Below are positions 10,949 through 21,367 of a stretch of DNA of 64,000 nucleotides, one piece after another. The notes beneath the pieces were generated by a model. That model did no database searches, was not told the DNA's origin, and saw only the letters and a program-made list of their open reading frames with translations. Source of the DNA: Callorhinus ursinus (taxonomy: Eukaryota; Chordata; Mammalia; Carnivora; Otariidae); contig NW_020312935.1 in assembly GCF_003265705.1 (NCBI RefSeq), forward strand, positions 5,258,386-5,322,385, in the 5' to 3' direction. A program made the position numbers and the translations under genes. Position 1 is the stretch's first letter. Every line of letters begins with the position of its first letter.

Positions 10949-11710
10949 CTGTAACAGCCAAGCGAGGGTTACTTGGGCCCCAAGAAGGAGGAAGAAATGC
11001 GAGAAGTCGTATGACTAGAACTCCAGCTGGCCTCCACTCCCTCCCACTCTCCAAGACCCAAGGATGGACAGCCCCCCGCCCCCCGCAGAGAACTTTTCTC
11101 ACACATGTGAGAACATGTGCTGCTGCTTCAGGGATGTCATGACACTGGTTGAGGTCATGATATGTAAAGACTCATGGGCTGCAGAACACACCCACCAGGT
11201 GAGAGCTCCCATTTCCCACAGGAGGGCTGGGGAGCCAGGCCTAAAACATTCTTGTTCCTAGCAGGGTAAAATTTCCTCTGTTGGCTGTTCTAGTCGAGTG
11301 TGTCTCCCAGATTTTTCTGCATTTTGGCCTCAATGCATTACCCCCCCACCAGCTCTGCAAGCTCACACTGCTACCAAGGCCCAGGAATGGCTTTTGCTTC
11401 CCAACATCATAAATGGCCTCTTCCTCTGGGTCAGGGACTTTCAGCCCCAAGAGTAAGTTGTTATCTTGGGTCTAAACTCATGTATGATCCTAAGGTTTCT
11501 CCTTTCTTTATTCCCAATGGGGGAAAAAAATCAACACCCCTTCCCCTATTTTTCCAGATTCTCCTGTCATCTCCCCTTGTCAACAGGTGTAGAGGTATCC
11601 AATTAAGCCTCACATGTCCAGAGCATCTGACCTAGGGATCCAACATGGGTTGACCAAAAAATTTTGGAAGGATATGACCCCCTATTAGCATGCTTCTGAG
11701 AGATACTCAC
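10949..11710 (-). other. CDH1: CDH1 intron 5
   Basis: A 762 bp intron with no repeat recognised; a short poly-C run lies near 11340. Confidence 0.95.
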
Positions 11711-11866
11711 AATGTACTTGGCAATTTGTTCTCTATCCAGAGGCTCTGTCACCTTCAGCCATCCTGTTTCTCTTTCAATAACAAACACACCAACAGGAGG
11801 TGTGTCAGCTCCTTGGCCAGTGATGCTGTAGAAAACCTTGATTTCTTTGTCCCTGTTAGATTTGAT
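11711..11866 (-). CDS. CDH1: CDH1 exon 5 (EC1)
   Basis: The exon encodes [19 protein letters not shown], then [19 protein letters not shown] and [13 protein letters not shown], the core of EC1 with the ETGWL and LDRE motifs. It is 156 bp, phase 0 at both ends, with a cttcag acceptor (11867-11868) and gtgagt donor (11709-11710). Together with the N-terminus in exon 4, EC1 forms the strand-swap adhesive interface. Confidence 0.97.
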
Positions 11867-11994
11867 CTGAAGACCAAACAGAAACAAATAGAATTATCAA
11901 GGAAGGATCCAGACATTGGGGCTTTCCCCCCTTTTTCATCTAGGTCCTTCTCTGCCAAACTGCTCCCAGAGAAATAGAAAACTTCCTTCTCTAC
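11867..11994 (-). other. CDH1: CDH1 intron 4
   Basis: A 128 bp intron with no insertion. Confidence 0.95.
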
Positions 11995-12138
11995 CTGAAC
12001 CAGATTTTTAGGAAATGGGCCTTTCTCATTTTCAGGGCAGCTGATAGGAGGGATAACCCAGTCTCTCTTCTGTCTTCTAAGACCATGCTGGGAGTTGGGA
12101 AACATGAGCACTTCTGTCTGGGCTTCAGAGAGAGCGTC
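11995..12138 (-). CDS. CDH1: CDH1 exon 4 (prodomain end, furin site, mature N-terminus)
   Basis: The exon encodes [17 protein letters not shown] at the prodomain end, then GLRRQKR followed by [26 protein letters not shown] is the furin cleavage site that frees the mature N-terminus; Trp2, which inserts into the partner EC1, is present. It is 144 bp and phase 0 at both ends, with a ttttag acceptor (12139-12140) and gtagag donor (11993-11994). The 128 bp intron 4 separates it from exon 5. Confidence 0.97.
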
Positions 12139-12955
12139 CTAAAAGGAAAGGAGATGAAGAACAAAATCAGGTAATTCAGGATAGTTAATACAGGCCAAAC
12201 AGTCCCACCTAACCAGCCAGCATCTCCAGCCTTCTTGGGGGCCGGCGATGCTTTTAATTTAACAACGAAACACAACCCAATGAACTTCTCTGCCATATAA
12301 TAAAGATGGTGTTCCCTTCTGATCCTTCTAATGTCCAGAGTTCAAGTAATCATTATGTATACACAATTATACGTTTGAGGGTTAAGTATTATTTTGCAAA
12401 TTATTTCAAGCCTAAATATATTATACCTGTCATTTTTAGTAGAACATTACACCCTGATGATTTAATATGAGCTTATTCAACAACAGGATATGCAAGCGTT
12501 TCAATTTTCTTTTATGTTTTTCCTAGGGGCTTAGGTCCCCAAAGTGGAGCTCTCAGCCAAGATGAGTTAAGCTTTAGGAATTGGTACTAAGAACTACTTT
12601 GTGATCAATACAAATTCTTTAATCTCATTGTGTTGTTTTATCTGTTTGATTTCCATTTGTTCTAACAGAAGCTGTTGGGATGGGAACCAAAAACACCCTT
12701 TGAGATTTGTATTGAATGGTTTTCATGTGTGATAAAGATAATTTTATGCACACACAGGGAAATAAGATAGTGAAGATGGAAGAAAAATACCCTCCAAATT
12801 GTTTAAGTGCTTTAAAGTGATTAGCGGTAATACATGAAGGTTCTAGAGGGCAGTTCCATCTCCCACTCCCCACATAATCACTGATCACGGCTTGTCAAAG
12901 GCGATTCAAGCACTATTTCCTGACTTTTCAGATTTGATTCAAAATGCCTAAAATG

Positions 12956-14513
12956 CGGCCAGGCTCACGACTTCCCCCTGGGGCGGCAGCTCCCCTGCAA
13001 GACTATACCGACCCTGGCTGCTGGAGGAGCAGAGACCAGCAGGTCCTACCCCCCCCAACAGCCCCCCCGGGGCCAACTACCCACCCTCTTGGCCAGAACA
13101 GATGCAGCCACAGGTCCCACCACTCCATTACTAAGAGTTCATGCCCCCTGGTTCCTGCATGCCAAACCAAAGAGGGGGAGAAGGTCATGGCCCTGGAAAA
13201 GGACTGCCACAAACACTTGTGATTATGCGGGCTGCAGCAAAACCTCCACGAAGAATCCTCACCTCAAGGTACAACTGCGAACCCACAGAGGTGAGAGGCC
13301 CTCCCACTGTGACTGGGACGGCTGTGGGTGGAAATGCGCCCGCTCCGACCAACTGACCAGACACTAGGGCAAAACACAACGGGAACCGCACCCCCTCCAG
13401 CGCCAGAAGTCCCACCCGGCCTTCTCCAGGTCGGACCACCTCGCCTAACACATGAAGAGAAACTGTTAAAGCACAAAACAGTGGATATAACCTACCCTGC
13501 CAGAAGTGAATTCAGTGTTGATTTTATTTTTTATTTTTTTTACTTTTCACACTATCTCCCCAACTCCCCCCACCGGGGCGGGGGGAGGTGGTGAGGGGAG
13601 GAACCCAGCCAGAAAGCACTATAATCATGGTCAAGTTCCCAACAGCCCAACTTGTGAATTGGTAATCAGGAGACACAAGGAAACCAGAAGACAAATCAAA
13701 GAACCCATGGGGTCTGTGAGTGGATCTTCTGTCATTCCAATGTTAAATCCAACTTGAATATTCCTGCACTTACAAAATACCAAGGGGGTGACTGGAAGGT
13801 GTGGCTATCAGGGTATAAATTAGAGCCATGAGTTGGGGGGTGGGGAAGACCAGAATTCCCTTGAACTGTGTTTAGATGCAATATAAGTATAAAGATCACC
13901 TTGTATTCTCTTTGCCTTCTAAAACCCATTATTATGATATTAGAAGAAGAGGAAGAAATTCAGGTACAGAAAATGGGTTTTTATTTTTATTTTTTTAAAG
14001 ATTTTATTTATTTATTTGACAGAGAGAGACACAGCGAGAGAAGGAACACAAGCAGGGGGAGTGGGAGAGGGAGAAGCAGGCCTCCCGCGGAGCAGGGAGC
14101 CCAATGTGGGGCTCGATCCCAGGACCCTGGGATCGTGACCTGAGCCAAAGGCAGACGCTTAACAACTGAGCCACCCAGGCGCCCCAGAAAATGGGTTTTT
14201 AATAACCTAAACGATGGTGCTCGGTGAGTCTTGGTTCTAAAGGTACCAAATGAGGAAGCTAAAGTTCTCAAACTGCTTCATACTTTGACAAGGAAAATCT
14301 ATTTTTGTCTTCCGATCTACATTTATGACCTAAGTCAGGTAAATACACCTGGTTTGCTTCTTTAACATTTTTATGCAGACCGTCTGTTATGCACTGTGGT
14401 TTCAGATATACAATAATTTGTACAATGGTTTATTCCCAAGTATGCCTTAAGCAGAACAAATGTTTTTTTCTATATAGGTCCTTGCCTTAATAAATATGTA
14501 ATATATATTATGA
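12956..14513 (+). pseudogene. KLF4P: KLF4 processed pseudogene (5-prime truncated retrocopy)
   Basis: Plus-strand sequence matches the end of the KLF4 coding region: a stretch equivalent to [10 protein letters not shown], then [27 protein letters not shown] and [13 protein letters not shown], then zinc fingers 1-2 ([24 protein letters not shown]) and a damaged finger 3 (agcgccagaag to catgaagaga). It continues into the KLF4 3-prime UTR (agaaagcacta, atcatggtcaagttccc, atcagggtataaatta) and ends just after a proximal aataaa near 14491. It crosses the zinc-finger exon junctions without introns. It is dead: TAC after LTRH became TAG, several indels shift the frame, and the 5-prime two thirds of the CDS is missing. 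It lies antisense to CDH1 in intron 3 and is split by a SINE at 13983-14185. The symbol is descriptive, not an approved name. Confidence 0.93.
13983..14185 (-). mobile_element. CAN-SINE inside KLF4 retrocopy
   Basis: Full-length reverse copy with target duplication cagaaaatgggttttt at 13967-13982 and 14185-14200, both halves matching KLF4 3-prime UTR flanks. Confidence 0.96.
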
Positions 14514-15539
14514 AAAATGCACAAGATGGACATAAGACAAGATATCATTACAGAATCCTTCCCAGTATTGCATTCCTGCATATCGGTTACACACACACCT
14601 GGGCTCCTAATGACTGTGGGGTCTCCATACTAGCTACAACTTACCCTTGAGTTTCTTTAACTTGACAGAGAAATACTCTTTTGCATAAACCACTGTCATT
14701 CACAGTTTTCTATACTATGTGTTTGAACTTAATCATGATACAACAAAAATGAAGGCAGGGGCAAAATTGGCAGAAGTAGGGAGGAAAAGTTTGAAAAACC
14801 AAGCTCAAATCTTGTCTTTTGGTCCTGAGAGCCTTCCACACACAGTTGTCCAGCAAGAACTCACCATGCTGAATTTACATAAATAATGGAATCAGTCGGA
14901 GACTTGAGTCAGGAAGTTATGTTAACACACTTCTACTACGTTCTTCATTTTTCTGGTCTATCCAATTACACCGGGGGAAAAGAATAGATGTATCAGGACT
15001 ATTAAGTTCCTGCAACCTCAACAATCTTTGGGCAGAAAAACAGGAGACAGCCTGAAAGACCTTGGTACTTCCAACATGTTCCGTATTTTTAAGGCAGTAC
15101 CAGGATACAACTAGAACAGCCTCCAGAGAGACATTTTGGTAGGAAGCACCATGGGAACAGTTGAGAAACTAGCAAAGGTGTCTGGCTTGGGTAACAATAC
15201 CCAGAAACATTCTTGCCAAGAACTGGACAGACATATATCCTTTCATTCATGGCCAATTCACCCTTCTGTCCATTCAATATTTACAGGGCTCCTGGTGTGT
15301 GCCACGCACTAAGAATACAATGGGGAAGTATCTTGCGCAGATTACAGTCCAACAGAACTAAAGCTTCCCATTGATTCTTCTCCTCCCATCCCAAGACCCT
15401 CGCCCCACTAGAAACACAAAGAGTAAAATAAAACAGGGGGGGTGGGGATAGAGAAATATGTTAACTAAATTTTAAATTAAAATAATAAAAAGAGTAAAAT
15501 AAAATGATCAGAGAATTGATCTCTTGTTCATTCTTCCTC

Positions 15540-15770
15540 CAAGACGACAATTAACAACTGCTGAGTACTTACTGCATGCCTAACACAGTTGCAGCATTTC
15601 ACATGTATTAATTCATGCAGTCATTATTTTCTCAATGTTATAGGTAACCTCTCTCTGCTTGAAATTCCTTAAATGAACTCTCCCACAGCTACTCGGGTAG
15701 CAAGTGGTAGGACTATGATTCAATCCCAGACAGCGTCCACGCTCTTACCCACTATTCTTTATTACCGACA
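15540..15770 (-). mobile_element. MIR
   Basis: gctgagtacttactgcatgc, tagcaagtggtaggactatg, attcaatcccagacag. Confidence 0.75.
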
Positions 15771-15861
15771 GAAAATGAAGATATTAACACTTTGCCATCA
15801 TTCCACAGGATCCCTCCCCACCCAAACACAAAAAAATTCCCAGCAAGAATTAGTTCAATTA

Positions 15862-16080
15862 GACCAATGGTTCTCAAGTAGGGAGTGATTCCGCAACACC
15901 CCCCCTCCCCCAGCAGTTGCCATTGGCCATGTCTGGAAACATTTTTGGTTGTGATGACTAGGAGAGTGCTACTGGTATCTGTCTAGTGGGCTAAAGCCAG
16001 AGAGGCTGCTAAACATCACAACAACAACAACAACAAACTATCCAGCCCCAAATGTGAAAGGTGCCAAGGGTAGAGCACTC
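15862..16080 (+). mobile_element. MER20 (hAT-Charlie nonautonomous)
   Basis: ccaatggttctcaag start, catgtctggaaacatttttgg, gaggctgctaaacatc and ccagccccaaatgtg; close to full length, with an (aac)n expansion. It lies within 60 bp of exon 3. Confidence 0.82.
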
Positions 16081-16136
16081 AGATTAGGCAAAAGACTTAA
16101 ACCAACAGTGAACTTTCAAGAAACACTGCAACATAC

Positions 16137-16357
16137 ATGACGGCGGCGGTGGTGGTGGTGCTCGGCTGCCTTCAGTATAACTCTGGTGGAGAGCTTCCTG
16201 CGGCTGGAGTCCCAGGCATGGACTAGAAAATTCATCTCCGGTTTATGAAGGTGGAGAGGCCGCTTGACTGCAACCACACCATCTGTGCTCACTTTGAATC
16301 GTGTGTCATCAGCAATATAGGCTGTCCTTGGTTGACCGGTACATCCTTCAAAATTCA
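16137..16357 (-). CDS. CDH1: CDH1 exon 3 (prodomain)
   Basis: The exon encodes VNFEGCTGQPRTAY, then DDTRFKVSTDGVVAVKRPL, HKPEMNFLVHAWDSSRRKL and STRVILKAAEHHHHRRRH of the E-cadherin prodomain. The acceptor is ctgcag (16358-16359). The donor I chose is gtatgt (16135-16136), giving 221 bp and phase 0, one codon shorter than the 224 bp human exon. An alternative gt one codon further out is not available. The exon ends in a CAC/CGC triplet tract coding His and Arg directly next to the donor. The first codon is completed by exon 2, not in the window. Confidence 0.94.
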
Positions 16358-16433
16358 CTGCAGGGCATAAATTAGTGATTAGGAAATGGGGCAGATTCAA
16401 GACAAGAGCATTCCTTCTCTCCAAAGTGAACTT

Positions 16434-16630
16434 GGGGGCACCTGGGTGGTTCAGTTGTTGGGCGTCTGCCTTCGGCTCAGGTCATGATCCCAGGGTCCCG
16501 AGATCGAGCCCCGCATCAGGCTCTCTGTTCAGCGGGGAATCTGCTTCTCCCTCTGCCCTTCACCTGCTTGTGCTCACTCTCGTGCGCGCACTCTCTCAAA
16601 TAAATAAAATCTTAAAAAAAAAAAAAAAAA
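16434..16630 (+). mobile_element. CAN-SINE, 77 bp upstream of exon 3
   Basis: Complete copy with long A tail in intron 2 close to the exon 3 acceptor; antisense to CDH1. Confidence 0.94.
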
Positions 16631-17004
16631 CTTTGTTCACCCACCAAAAGCCTGACTCACACAAAACAGGCAGAAGCAAAACAAGCCAGAACAGAGAGAT
16701 GGCAAAGTAGTCAATGTTATCAGGCTCTTCAGCATTCTAGGGGGACTGTTAATTGTGGTCTCTTTTTTTTTTTATCTACTTGTAAAGTGCAAACACTAAC
16801 TTGTCTATAAAGTAACTTCTTTTCAAAAGCCAAAAAAGGGCCTCTCCTTCAGCTGGCTCTTGACAATATGAAAACAGACCACCAAGATAACAGAGACAGA
16901 ATACTCAACTAAGTCCAAAAGTTAGAGACTACGGTACAGTGAGATGCTGCGGAGAGTCTACATTCAAATAATTGTTTATATTTCAAGAAACAGTGGCAGA
17001 TAAG

Positions 17005-17164
17005 AGAGGCACATGGCATGATGGTTAAGAGTGGGCTCTGCGAGGAACTGGGTTCAAGTCCCAGCTCTGCTTATTATTAGCTTTGTGACCTTAGGCAAAT
17101 TAACCTCCCTGTGCCTCAGTCTACCTAACTGTAGAATGAAGGTAACAAAGGCAACTACCTTGAG
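17005..17164 (+). mobile_element. MIR, well preserved
   Basis: gatggttaagagtgggctct, tcaagtcccagctctgc, tgtgaccttaggcaaatt. Confidence 0.9.
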
Positions 17165-17255
17165 ATGGAGATTCTCTTTCTCCCTCTAACCCTCCTCCCA
17201 CTAGCATGGGCATATGCACTCTCTAAATAAAATCTTAAAAACAAAAAAAACGTTT
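17165..17255 (+). mobile_element. CAN-SINE 3-prime fragment
   Basis: Only the CT-rich part and aaataaaatctt tail remain, directly after a MIR. Confidence 0.75.
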
Positions 17256-17593
17256 AAAAACAAATGTAGCTTTGCTTAATCATTTATTCAACCCTCATGA
17301 GTATTCCACAAAAGACACTGATAACCGTAAATACTTGCTGAGTGCTGACTATGTGCTTTTTATCTAAGGCATACAGAGGTAATGCCTGCTTGCAATCTGA
17401 CAGGGAAGAGAAACTGATCATTGTCGTTAGGTGAGATAATGAAAAGTTATCTTCAACCTGATGACACGGGGCAGCAAGATAAATGCAAAAGACGTAGAAG
17501 GACTACTTGGGTGGGGGAATGTTATGACCAATGACTTCGAAACTCTACTTCAAACTTTATAGCTATGGAGGTATTAAAACTTAACAACTACCA

Positions 17594-17795
17594 GGCGCCT
17601 GGGTGGCTCAGTTGGTTAAGCGACTGCCTTCGGCTCAGGTCATAATCCCGGAGTCCCGGGATCGAGTCCTGCATCGGGCTCCCTGCTCGGCAGGGAATCT
17701 GCTTCTCCCTCTGACCCAACCCCCTCTCATGCTCTCTCTCCCTCTCTCTCTCTCTCATTCTCTCAAATAAATAAATAACATTTAAAAAAAAAAAA
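17594..17795 (+). mobile_element. CAN-SINE, young subfamily B
   Basis: Perfect duplication aacttaacaactacc; subfamily with ctcggcagggaatctgc and a long CT tract. Confidence 0.96.
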
Positions 17796-18059
17796 CTTAA
17801 CAACTACCAATACCCAAAGCTGGAGATGTTGTGGTGAAAAATGTCTACACTAAACATCAGAATCCCAAAGGACCCAAGCTCCAGAGACTGTGCTGAGCTC
17901 TAAGGACAAACCTGTAAACAAGACAGACAATGCACCTGTTCTAACTGAGCTTACACTGTTGTGGAAAACATGGGCAAATACAGAAGCCAACCATTTTAAC
18001 TAGTGACCAGTGCTAGGTATAAAGTAATTAAAGACAGTGATACAAGAGTGATGGGGGTG

Positions 18060-18398
18060 AGGGCACCTGGGTGGCTCAGTTGCTTAAGCATTCGGCTCTT
18101 GATCTCAGCTTTTTTTTTTTTTTTTAAGATTTTATTTATTTGAGAGAGAGAGAGTGAGTGGGGGAAGGAACAGAGGGAGAGGGACAAGCAGACTCCACCC
18201 TGAGCGTGGTGCCCAACACGGGTCTCGATCTCAGGACCCTGAGACCATGACCTGAACCAAAATCAAGAGGCAGAGGCTTAACCGACTGAGCCACCCAGGA
18301 GCCCCTCAGCTCAGGTCTTTATCTCAAGGTCATGAGTTCAAGCCCCACCTTGGGCTCCACACTGGGCATGGAGCCTACTTAAAAGAAAAAAAAAAAAA
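18060..18398 (+). mobile_element. CAN-SINE (outer), split by a second SINE
   Basis: Head at 18060-18110 and body from 18307, with outer duplication agtgatgggg on both sides. Confidence 0.92.
18111..18306 (-). mobile_element. CAN-SINE (inner) nested in the outer SINE
   Basis: Reverse copy with duplication ctcagct derived from the host SINE. Confidence 0.92.
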
Positions 18399-18884
18399 GT
18401 GATGGGGCAAGGGGGATTCAGAAAGGTATGGCTCATACTGGATGGTGAGAACAGGCCTCCCAAGGTGGAGGTGGTGGAGCTGAGACCTGAGGGGCCAAGT
18501 CTTGCAGAAGCCTGGCTCAAGAGCCAACCAGCAGAGGGAACAGCCGATTCACCAAAAGTTATTCTGGGAAACTCTCAAGGTGGCCTGTTTTCACCCCTTT
18601 CAAATACTTGCCCTTCATTTCTTCAGTGGAATTTCTATTTTGTCCAATTGATCTTTTATAAAAATTCCTGCTCTTGAATCTATTTTTACACGGCTAGACA
18701 CCTCTACATTCATAAATATTGGGTCTCTGCCACAAAGCCCTAAATCCATCTTCCATACCTGGGCTGCAGTTTTCAGTTTCTTCCACCAGGGGCCACCCTT
18801 GCAAACGTTTCTGAAACCAACAGCCCCACCCTTGCCAGAGAAGCCAGTGACTGAGGTGGGACGGTGAACAGCACCATGATCATC

Positions 18885-19010
18885 CCCTTTTGAAGACTCA
18901 GGCTTAATTAAAGAGCTTAAGAAATTTGCCTGACATCCTATAACTAGTGAAGGGCAGAGCTGGGACTGGCCCTTAACCCGAGCTACTTAGTTTCATGATT
19001 AGAACCTTGG
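18885..19010 (-). mobile_element. MIR fragment
   Basis: agtgaagggcagagctggga core. Confidence 0.65.
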
Positions 19011-19339
19011 TTATTTTAAAGGATAGTTTTGCCTCCTAGCTAGAATCCAGGGAAATCTGGGGCCACCTTCTGCAGTAACTGGGAGGTGCAATCTAGCCAA
19101 ACAGGGTTCAAAGGAAGGGAGCTGGGTCCTTTAAATAATCACCTATCCAACCCTTTCTCCTCCCTGTTTGCAAAAACAAAAATCAAAACCATGCCTCCAC
19201 CCCTACCCTCACCTCTTAGGCTGGTTTTATAACTCACTTCCCAAACTTTAGGGGGTGAGGGTGGGGGTGGGGTGAGCAGGGGAAGGCTGTAGTAAAGGAC
19301 AGAAGAGGGACAAGAAGAAAGGGTTGGTCTCCAAGTCTT

Positions 19340-19520
19340 GTGGCCAGATAATAAGCCCAGATTCCACCATGTTCCTGCAGAGTGGCCTTAAACAACACAC
19401 TTAACCTCTCTGGGTCTCGGTTTTCCCTACTGGGACATGAAGGATACCGCCACGGATGGAGCCTACCTCTTCAGGGTTTTTGTGAAGATTAACAAAGACA
19501 GGGAATGTGATCACATTTTG
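19340..19520 (+). mobile_element. MIR
   Basis: cttaacctctctgggtctcg and acctcttcagggtttttgtg. Confidence 0.7.
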
Positions 19521-19884
19521 AATGTGGAAGAGCAACGCGAGCAGAAAATGATAATTATTATTTCTGTGCATTTGGGTAGACAAGTATTTGCCCGAAGCCA
19601 AGTATTTGCTAAATGAACAGAGGAATCATAAAAATGACAAAAGAAATGCAAAGTCCTTGAAGGATGGGCAGATACTGCCTTTTATGTCTAACATAGGGAT
19701 TCCATCTCAAACTAGCAAAACAAGATGTTTTTCAAATAACCCTCCCCCCCAACCCATCCCAGCAGAAGTAATAGGGCGACTTGCCAGTACTTGGGGGATT
19801 GTCACATAAACAGGGAGCAAGAGATACCTTTATTTATCACACCAGATTAATTCCTTCCCCCAGCTGGCCCCAATCTGGGTAATG

Positions 19885-20070
19885 ATTTTATTTTTATTTA
19901 TTCGAGAGAGAGAGAATGAGAGATAGAGAGCACGAGAGGGAAGAGGGTCAGAGGGAGAAGCAGACTCCCTGCCGAGCAGGGAGCCCGATGTGGGACTCGA
20001 TCCCGGGACTCCAGGATCATGACCTGAGCCGAAGGCAGTCGCTTAACCGACTGAGCCACCCAGGCTCCCC
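19885..20070 (-). mobile_element. CAN-SINE
   Basis: Perfect duplication ccaatctgggtaatga (19869-19884 and just after 20070). Confidence 0.96.
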
Positions 20071-20477
20071 CCAATCTGGGTAATGAAAGTTGAGACAAGC
20101 AGGACTGGCCTTGCAAAGGGTAGCAGCCTGAAAAATTGAAAATGGTTTTGCAAATAACTTTGATGCAAGGCACTTAACCTGTTCGGGGGCATCTTGTCTT
20201 AATGGTGGCTAAGCCCCACCCTTTGAGAAGTGACAAATAAGTGTGCGGAGCCCCAACCTGAATTTCCAGGTGCTCATTAAGGCCCATTATCTTTCTGGGC
20301 AACCCGATCCTCTGGGCTGATAAACCAGAAATTACAGGAAAAGATGAGGGAATCTCCAGCTCCGGAAAGGCTCTGGGAAACTTGCTTCACACCCCTGACA
20401 AAGTCCAGACAGTGTCTCAGTGACCACTACCACGGCCCAGGGAGTCGAACAAGAAGTGGGTACTATCAGTGTCCCCC

Positions 20478-20577
20478 NNNNNNNNNNNNNNNNNNNNNNN
20501 NNNNNNNNNNNNNNNNNNNNNNNNNNNNNNNNNNNNNNNNNNNNNNNNNNNNNNNNNNNNNNNNNNNNNNNNNNNNN
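20478..20577. other. Assembly gap (100 N)
   Basis: Exactly 100 N. It replaces the tail side of a reverse SINE, whose poly-T tail is the likely cause. Confidence 0.99.
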
Positions 20578-20745
20578 GACAGAGAGAGACACAGCGAGAG
20601 AGGGAACACAAGCAGGGGGAATGGGAGAGGGAGAAGCAGGCTTCCCGCCAAGCAGGGAGCCCGATGTGGGGCTCGATCCCAGGACCCTGGGATCATGACC
20701 TGAGCCGAAGGCAGACGCTTAACGACTGAGCCACCCAGGCGCCCC
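20578..20745 (-). mobile_element. CAN-SINE adjoining the gap
   Basis: Body and head present; duplication cagtgtcccc is seen left of the gap (20468-20477) and right of the SINE. Confidence 0.94.
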
Positions 20746-20860
20746 TCAGTGTCCCCTTTTTTACATGTGGGGAAACTGAGGCAGCTCCTAAGGTAGAGCT
20801 GGGACCAGAACCCAGGCAGTATAAGAGTTCTTGCTCCTCAACACTGTCTGGCTCCAAGGT
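20746..20860 (-). mobile_element. MIR fragment (SINE target)
   Basis: ggggaaactgaggcag and agctgggaccagaacccagg. Confidence 0.75.
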
Positions 20861-21191
20861 GAGTGCTCTTCACCACTGTTCCCATTGGCAAAATGGGGAT
20901 ATGCTTCCCAACAATAATAAAAAGGAACAATTATTAAGGAAAAAAAAACTTTTTAAAAACATCCCAGAACAGTAGGAATTCTACCCACCAAGAGGTCAAT
21001 GGTAATTAGGGTGGAGGTTGGGGGGGGTGCAGGGAGGATTCAAAGTATGGTTGGAATAGGGGCATGAGGCAGTTTTGATTTTTTTTCAACATATTTTCCT
21101 TCTTTATCTTTGTACATATTATATTGTGCATTACAATTACAGCAAATTCCTTTTTAAATGACAAAAGAACGACTTTTTAAAAGTATGTATT

Positions 21192-21367
21192 TTGTAAAGA
21201 TTTTATTTATTTATTTGAAAGAGAGAACACAAGGGGCAGGGGGGGAGGGAGAAGCAGACTCCCTGCTGAACAGGGAGTCCACTGCTGCCGATCTCCATCC
21301 CAGGACCCTGAGATCATGACCTGAGCCAAAGTCAGACACTTAGCTGACTGAGCCACCCAGGCGCCCC
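21192..21367 (-). mobile_element. CAN-SINE
   Basis: Reverse copy; imperfect duplication aaagtat near both ends. Confidence 0.92.

Larger units (their letters stand above)
12139..16136 (-). other. CDH1: CDH1 intron 3
   Basis: A 4.0 kb intron. It holds the KLF4 retrocopy (12956-14513) with a SINE inside, a MIR and a MER20 close to exon 3. The stretches 12139-12940 and 14530-15540 appear single-copy. Confidence 0.95.

Noticed and set aside
13089..13367. An open frame with C2H2 zinc-finger text
   Set aside because: It is the decayed KLF4 retrocopy, with frameshifts and an in-frame stop after LTRH, not a functional gene.
17010..17100. tRNA-like sequence with internal promoter boxes
   Set aside because: It is a MIR, and the other tRNA-like heads belong to SINEs; no intact cloverleaf gene.
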